A stretch of 10,912 bases of DNA from Draconibacterium sp. (GTDB lineage: Bacteria; Bacteroidota; Bacteroidia; Bacteroidales; Prolixibacteraceae): contig JALUZN010000148.1 in NCBI GenBank assembly GCA_027011835.1, positions 1 to 10,912 of the forward strand, written 5' to 3'. The notes below the pieces were generated by a model. The model saw only the letters and a program-made list of their open reading frames with translations, did not search any database and was not told the DNA's origin. This document shows, piece by piece, positions 7,492 to 10,912 of this stretch. The first letter of the stretch is position 1, and each line of letters starts with the position of its first letter. Made by a program: the position numbers and the translations under genes.

Positions 7492-8182
7492 TTTTAGTAT
7501 CTTTTTTGTTTAAATATGGACTTTGCTTAAACACTTGCCCAATTTGTTTGGTCAATCTGGATGCAATATTACTATCCGAACCGGATAATATTCCGTTTAC
7601 ACCACCGGTCCATACTACCGGAATTTTCCCTGATGGTCGATCCGGGTTGTGGGGCATTTCTGCATCATTCATGTCTACCATATCAATTAATACCGAGCCA
7701 ACAGTGTATCCGTAACTAGGATAAACCGGATAGACCGGATAAATTGGGTAACCTGGATACCAAGGATACCAATAATCCCATGGATACCAGTACCAGTAAT
7801 CCCACCAATAGTAGTAGTAATAACTAATGTCTGTTGCAAGGGCTGAAACCATAATCGAAACATCGGCATCAATTTCTCCGTCAGCGGTTGTATCTGCCTC
7901 CGTTTTTTCTGTCCATCCCAAATTTAAAAGATTTTGTCTCACTTCCGAAAGAATATGATCTTCCTGTGTGTGATCAATGTCTTCCGAATCTTCATCGTCG
8001 TCAATGTACACAATTGTATCGTACAAAAAGAATGACGATAATTGTGTAAAATTCTGAGTAGAATCGTACTTTGTAACTGCTATATCCATCTCTTCAACAG
8101 TTGCATCGAATCCCGGATAACAGGAAGCAACCAAAAAAGAAATTGGTATAACAAATACAAAAAGTTTAATTAACTTTTTCAT
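7484..8182 (-). CDS. DUF4136 family lipoprotein with Trp/Tyr/Pro-rich insert
   Basis: A 232-aa lipoprotein. The signal peptide ends in a lipobox LVASC with Cys21. The N-terminal part has the DUF4136 layout: AVTKYDSTQNFTQLSSFFLY (35-54), an acidic patch DDDEDSEDID (61-70), a helix ILSEVRQNLLNLGW (77-90), and DADVSIMVSALATD (105-118). Residues 121-159 are almost only Y, W, P, D and G, with repeated YPxYP units. The domain resumes with VGSVLIDMVDM (161-171), VVWTGGVNGILSG and a final helix IASRLTKQIGQVFKQSPY, typical of the family end. Function is unknown. It is the first gene of a two-gene unit with the beta-barrel gene, whose start codon it overlaps. No clear promoter was found in the 208-bp upstream gap. 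Confidence 0.88.
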   Translation of the reverse strand: MKKLIKLFVFVIPISFLVASCYPGFDATVEEMDIAVTKYDSTQNFTQLSSFFLYDTIVYIDDDEDSEDIDHTQEDHILSEVRQNLLNLGWTEKTEADTTADGEIDADVSIMVSALATDISYYYYYWWDYWYWYPWDYWYPWYPGYPIYPVYPVYPSYGYTVGSVLIDMVDMNDAEMPHNPDRPSGKIPVVWTGGVNGILSGSDSNIASRLTKQIGQVFKQSPYLNKKDTKNE

Positions 8183-8390
8183 AGCATAAAATTTATAATT
8201 AATATTTGTTCATATTTTAAACATTACTGTAACATCATAGGGTTATAATTGTTTAATAAAACTATAAATGTTTAAGTAACGTCGCTGCATTGTTGTTTAA
8301 GATGTGCACAAGTAAAAAAAGGTTGCGTTGTGGTCAAATGTTTTTGTAATTGTAGCGGTTCTTTTGCGTTAAAAAACTTTAATGCTATTT

Positions 8391-8954
8391 CTATTTTCTG
8401 ATGATATCGATTTTTCCTCCCGAACCCAGTTTTATAATGCTCGATGGCTGAGCAGGTATTTGGTCGTCTTGCCGGAACTCAACAATATAATCGACTGCAT
8501 CTTTTATCTCGTCCGAGATTTCATCGAAAAAGGCGGGCGATTTTTCGCCGCTTACATTTGCCGAGGTAGAAACTACGGGCCGGCGGAAACGTTGTAACAA
8601 TTGGCTTGTAAATTTTTCTTTTGTAAAGCGAATTCCAACACTTCCGTCACTGGCAATTAAGTTCTGTGCCAGGTTTTTTGCGTTCTGATAGATAACGGTG
8701 AGTGGTGTTGTGGTAATCTCCACCAAATCCCAGGCAACTTCCGGAACATCATCGACATAACGTTCCAGCAATGCCGGATTCTCCATAAGTACCAACATAC
8801 TTTTCGAGTCTTCGCGCTTTTTAATTTCGTAGATTCGTTTTACTGCTTCGGGGTTGGTGGCGTCGCAGCCAATTCCCCAAATGGTGTCGGTTGGATATAA
8901 AATTACACCTCCGTTTCGCAGTATTTCAACAGCTTTTTTTAGGTCGTTGTGCAT
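8391..8954 (-). CDS. tsaC: L-threonylcarbamoyladenylate synthase (Sua5/YciO/YrdC domain)
   Basis: Makes threonylcarbamoyl-AMP from threonine, bicarbonate and ATP, the first step of t6A37 tRNA modification; cytoplasmic. The 187-aa length is the YrdC-only form, without the extra C-terminal Sua5 domain. Conserved blocks: VILYPTDTIWGIGCDA (17-32), KKREDSKSM (45-53, nucleotide-binding Lys/Arg and Ser), SVGIR (105-109), STSANVSG (129-136) and PSSIIKLG (170-177) near the C-terminus. The final IIRK is also typical. YciO-like paralogs share the fold, but the block pattern here favours the TsaC role. It starts 4 bp after the stop of the glycosyltransferase gene, so it is cotranscribed with it; the pairing has no obvious functional link. 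Confidence 0.92.
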   Translation of the reverse strand: MHNDLKKAVEILRNGGVILYPTDTIWGIGCDATNPEAVKRIYEIKKREDSKSMLVLMENPALLERYVDDVPEVAWDLVEITTTPLTVIYQNAKNLAQNLIASDGSVGIRFTKEKFTSQLLQRFRRPVVSTSANVSGEKSPAFFDEISDEIKDAVDYIVEFRQDDQIPAQPSSIIKLGSGGKIDIIRK

Positions 8955-8958
8955 TGTT

Positions 8959-10077
8959 TTATGAGCTAATTTTGGTGTACAAAGAGATTAAATTTTGTGC
9001 ATATTTTTCGGGGTGAAAAAGTTTTGCACGTTCGGTTCCTTTGTCGGTTATTTTTTTTCTGAATGAGTGATCTTCGAGCACTTTTTTTATCTGTATTCCA
9101 ATTTCGTTGTTGTTTTCGGGGTCGCATAAAACGGCAGCTCCGCCGGCAGTTTCGGGCAGGCACGAAACATTCGATGTAATAACAGGGCAACCACTCGCCA
9201 TCGACTCAATTACTGGTAATCCGAACCCTTCGAACAGCGAGATATAAACCGACAGTTCGGCTTGCTGATAAAGTGCAGCCAAATCTTTTGCCGGAATACT
9301 GTTTAAAAAATTTACTTGACTTTCCATTCCGTTTTCGGTAATAAATTTTAATAACCCGGACGAATACAAAGTAGGTTTTCCAACAAAGACAACCGGAACG
9401 GAAATTTTAGCCGAATGAACTGCCTTTAGCAGCGACAACTGGTTTTTCCGATGTTCGAGCGTACCAACCGAAAGGATGTATTTTTTGGGTAAATCGTACT
9501 TTTCAACTAAATATTCTGTATCGCGCCGCTCAAAAAAATGTGGCGAAATGGATTGATAAATAACCTCTATTTTCTCCGAATCTACATTAAAATATTTTAT
9601 TAAGTCGTGTTTGGTTTGCTCGCTGATTGCAATAATTTTTTTTGCTGCCAGGCACGCATATTTTACTTTTCGCGAATATATTTTACGGTCGATGGGTTTA
9701 TAAAACTGCGGGAAACGCATAAAAATCAGGTCGTGAATGGTAACCACCGCCGGCACGCTCGATTTGTGTACACCGTCGGGCAACTCGTTGCTCAGCCCGT
9801 GAAAGAGGTCGAGTTTATGCTTGTGCAACTGCCCGCTAACCAAAAAACTTCTCCACAACGATTTAAACAATTTCGAGACAGGGCTGTCGGGCGAGATAAC
9901 ATCGAACTGATTGTAGTGGAGAAACAGCTCCTTGTTAATTTTTGGGGTAAACAAGATATAATTGTTATCGGGTGAATATTTGAGCAAAGCATTTAATGTG
10001 TTCCGGCTGTAGTTTCCCAGTCCCGAAGCATTTAAAAAGGCACGTTTTGCATCAAACCCAATTTTCATCTCATTCAT
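8959..10077 (-). CDS. Glycosyltransferase family 4 (GT-B fold)
   Basis: A 372-aa retaining glycosyltransferase, probably acting on the cytoplasmic face of the inner membrane. The N-terminal Rossmann domain opens with MKIGFDAKRAF and the loop ASGLGNYSRN (17-26), seen in GT4 mannosyltransferase-like enzymes, then VVTIHDLIFMRFPQFY (111-126). The C-terminal donor domain has ILSVGTLEHRKN (201-212), whose Arg/Lys contact the nucleotide-sugar phosphates, and EGFGLPVIESMASGCPVI (283-300) with the E-x7-E pair E283/E291. Donor and acceptor sugars cannot be told; exopolysaccharide or surface glycan assembly is likely. The in-frame ATG at codon 4 (MKIGFD) is an alternative start. It is the first gene of a two-gene unit with tsaC. 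Confidence 0.92.
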   Translation of the reverse strand: MNEMKIGFDAKRAFLNASGLGNYSRNTLNALLKYSPDNNYILFTPKINKELFLHYNQFDVISPDSPVSKLFKSLWRSFLVSGQLHKHKLDLFHGLSNELPDGVHKSSVPAVVTIHDLIFMRFPQFYKPIDRKIYSRKVKYACLAAKKIIAISEQTKHDLIKYFNVDSEKIEVIYQSISPHFFERRDTEYLVEKYDLPKKYILSVGTLEHRKNQLSLLKAVHSAKISVPVVFVGKPTLYSSGLLKFITENGMESQVNFLNSIPAKDLAALYQQAELSVYISLFEGFGLPVIESMASGCPVITSNVSCLPETAGGAAVLCDPENNNEIGIQIKKVLEDHSFRKKITDKGTERAKLFHPEKYAQNLISLYTKISS

Positions 10078-10097
10078 TAATTTGTTGTAAATATATA

Positions 10098-10130
10098 CGA
10101 AATAGGCCGGATTTTAGTTTCCGGCCCAAA
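10098..10130 (-). promoter_or_regulatory. Candidate promoter of the glycosyltransferase-tsaC unit with palindromic spacer
   Basis: On the minus strand TTTG (10127-10130) and TATTTCG (10098-10104, close to TAnnTTTG but imperfect) are 22 bp apart, a plausible -33/-7 spacing for Bacteroidota, and the start codon is 20 bp downstream. The spacer is exactly a 7-bp perfect inverted repeat, GGCCGGA ... TCCGGCC (10105-10111 and 10120-10126). Confidence 0.35.
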
Positions 10131-10150
10131 GACAATGTATATAATTTATT

Positions 10151-10300
10151 CCATGCTTTAGCCTGGTGATTGCAACTTATTGGATAATTAGACTTTAGCT
10201 GTTCATCTTAACAGATTAATATTCATTTTCAAATCATGGAAATTAATGGCTAAAGTTAGAATCATCCTGTTTATTTAAATCACCGGGCTGAAGCCACGGT
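10151..10300. repeat. REP-doublet-like imperfect inverted repeat
   Basis: TTTAGCCTGGTGATT (10157-10171) and AATCACCGGGCTGAA (10278-10292) are inverted copies matching at 13 of 15 positions, extending to 16 of 21 outward. A nested pair, ACTTTAGC (10192-10199) and GCTAAAGT (10249-10256), pairs perfectly and shares the same centre near 10224. The right unit also folds on itself (ACCGGGCT / AGCC-a-CGGT). Two inverted GGCT-AGCC-type units recall REP/BIME elements associated with Y1 (RAYT) transposases; no such transposase is in the window. Confidence 0.5.
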
Positions 10301-10385
10301 GTAAAATTTTAAAAGCAGCACTTTTTAATTTCTAAAATATAAAGCTGAAAATATTTTTGCATTACTCTTTACTTCCTGCTCTGCA

Positions 10386-10478
10386 AATCTTTTCTATCTC
10401 AACATCCCTTTCTGTCTATCAGTCTTGTGTCTCTTGAATCTAAAAATCTTGTGTCTGTTAGTCTAAAAGTCAATATAA
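10386..10478. repeat. Degenerate tract with about 8-bp TCT periodicity
   Basis: TCT/TCA triplets recur at 10423, 10430, 10439, 10447, 10454, 10462 and 10470 (spacings 7-9). A 10-bp direct repeat TCTTGTGTCT occurs at 10423-10432 and 10447-10456. Read on the minus strand the units are of AGAC/AGAT type, like the octamers flanking the four-helix-bundle gene. The part before 10420 is less regular. Confidence 0.4.
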
Positions 10479-10480
10479 AT

Positions 10481-10912
10481 CTAAACTTCAAAATTTTTCA
10501 ATCCCTCAAAATCGAGTGTTGCAAAATAATCGTCAACGGTTTCGGCGCGGCGAATTTCGGTAACATCGCCATTTTCGCGAAGTAGAAGTTCTGCTGATTT
10601 AAGTTTTCCGTTGTAGTTAAATCCCATAGAGTGGCCGTGTGCCCCGGCATCGTGAATCACCACAATGTCGTCGGGGTTTATTTTCGGCAACATTCTGCCA
10701 ATGGCAAATTTATCGTTGTTTTCGCACAACGAACCGGTTACATCGTATTTCTCGGTTGCAATTTCGTTCTCTTTTCCCAAAACGGTAATATGGTGGTAAG
10801 CGCCATACAGAGCGGGGCGCATTAAATTTGTCATACAAGCATCGAGACCAACAAAACTTTTGTAGGTATTTTTTACGTGCCTTACTTTGGTTACTAAATA
10901 TCCGTATGGGCC
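10481..10912 (-). CDS. lysA: Diaminopimelate decarboxylase, C-terminal part, 5' end beyond window
   Basis: PLP-dependent fold-III enzyme that decarboxylates meso-diaminopimelate to L-lysine, the last step of lysine synthesis; cytoplasmic. The frame is open from the right edge (GPYGYLVTKVRH) to the TAG at 10481-10483, giving 143 visible residues of a protein usually near 400 aa. Family blocks: VGLDACMTNLMRPALYGAYH (like DAGMNDLMRPALYESYHH), then GSLCENND, the CExxD motif supplying the active-site Cys and Glu across the dimer, and DAGAHGHSMGFNYNG near the C-terminus, where most family members have AGAYG and SNYN. The His at the usual Tyr position is noted; I believe it is common in Bacteroidota versions. 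An apparent Met start at 10834 is internal and not the real start. The PLP lysine lies outside. Confidence 0.92.
   Translation of the reverse strand, partial: GPYGYLVTKVRHVKNTYKSFVGLDACMTNLMRPALYGAYHHITVLGKENEIATEKYDVTGSLCENNDKFAIGRMLPKINPDDIVVIHDAGAHGHSMGFNYNGKLKSAELLLRENGDVTEIRRAETVDDYFATLDFEGLKNFEV

Larger units (their letters stand above)
10078..10480. other. 403-bp intergenic region, no gene, several repeat structures
   Basis: No open frame of coding quality is seen on either strand between the glycosyltransferase start and the lysA stop. From left to right it holds a promoter candidate with a palindromic spacer (10098-10130), a REP-doublet-like inverted repeat (10151-10300), an AT-rich unassigned part, and a tract of about 8-bp periodicity next to lysA (10386-10478). 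Confidence 0.75.

Noticed and set aside
9607..9975. 122-codon open frame on the plus strand
   Set aside because: Antisense shadow of the GT4 gene, no family features.
10105..10126. GGCCGGA/TCCGGCC hairpin as a lysA terminator
   Set aside because: It is about 350 bp past the lysA stop and no T run follows on either strand.
10386..10478. CRISPR-like array
   Set aside because: Repeat units are only about 8 bp, degenerate and without unique spacers of proper length; no cas gene is nearby.
10481..10834. Separate 117-aa gene starting at the ATG at 10834
   Set aside because: The frame continues upstream to the window edge with clear lysA homology (VGLDACMTNLMRPALYG), so this Met is internal.

Overview
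This window looks like chromosomal DNA of a Bacteroidota species, probably a free-living or gut/marine member of the Marinilabiliales/Prolixibacteraceae type (lineage is inferred). The signs are a heterodimeric mutA-mutB methylmalonyl-CoA mutase, DUF4136-type lipoproteins, a 23S-intervening-sequence-like four-helix-bundle ORF, few Shine-Dalgarno sequences, and a promoter matching the Bacteroidota TTG / TAnnTTTG pattern. Most genes are core metabolism or envelope functions. No integrase, phage, CRISPR or RNA gene was seen.

Layout. Positions 1-3969 (minus strand) hold mutA (small subunit, complete) followed by mutB (large subunit, cut by the left edge before its B12 domain). Between them sits a 414-bp insert (1687-2100) carrying a 117-aa four-helix-bundle protein gene, bounded by inverted arms built of tandem 8-bp units. 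A Gly/Tyr-rich lipoprotein gene (4083-4796, minus) follows. From 5024 two plus-strand genes form an apparent operon: a secreted CotH-like protein broken by a one-base deletion in an A7 run, and a DUF4956 membrane protein. They end at a bidirectional terminator (6852-6890). On the other side are a DUF4136 lipoprotein and an outer-membrane beta-barrel protein (minus, translationally overlapped by 8 bp). Then come a GT4 glycosyltransferase and a YrdC/Sua5 threonylcarbamoyl-AMP synthase (minus, 4 bp apart). A 403-bp non-coding stretch (10078-10480) contains a promoter candidate, a REP-doublet-like inverted repeat and a tract with about 8-bp periodicity. The 3' end of lysA reaches the right edge.

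How the genes relate. MutA and MutB interconvert succinyl-CoA and methylmalonyl-CoA in propionate metabolism. The lipoproteins, barrel protein, CotH/DUF4956 pair and glycosyltransferase form an envelope-flavoured middle section whose members need not act together. tsaC (tRNA t6A synthesis) and lysA (lysine synthesis) are housekeeping genes. The points most worth a second look are the octamer-armed four-helix-bundle element inside the mutAB operon and a possible solo relic of the same repeat next to lysA, the single-base frameshift in the CotH-like gene, and an inverted repeat that exactly fills the spacer of the glycosyltransferase promoter candidate.
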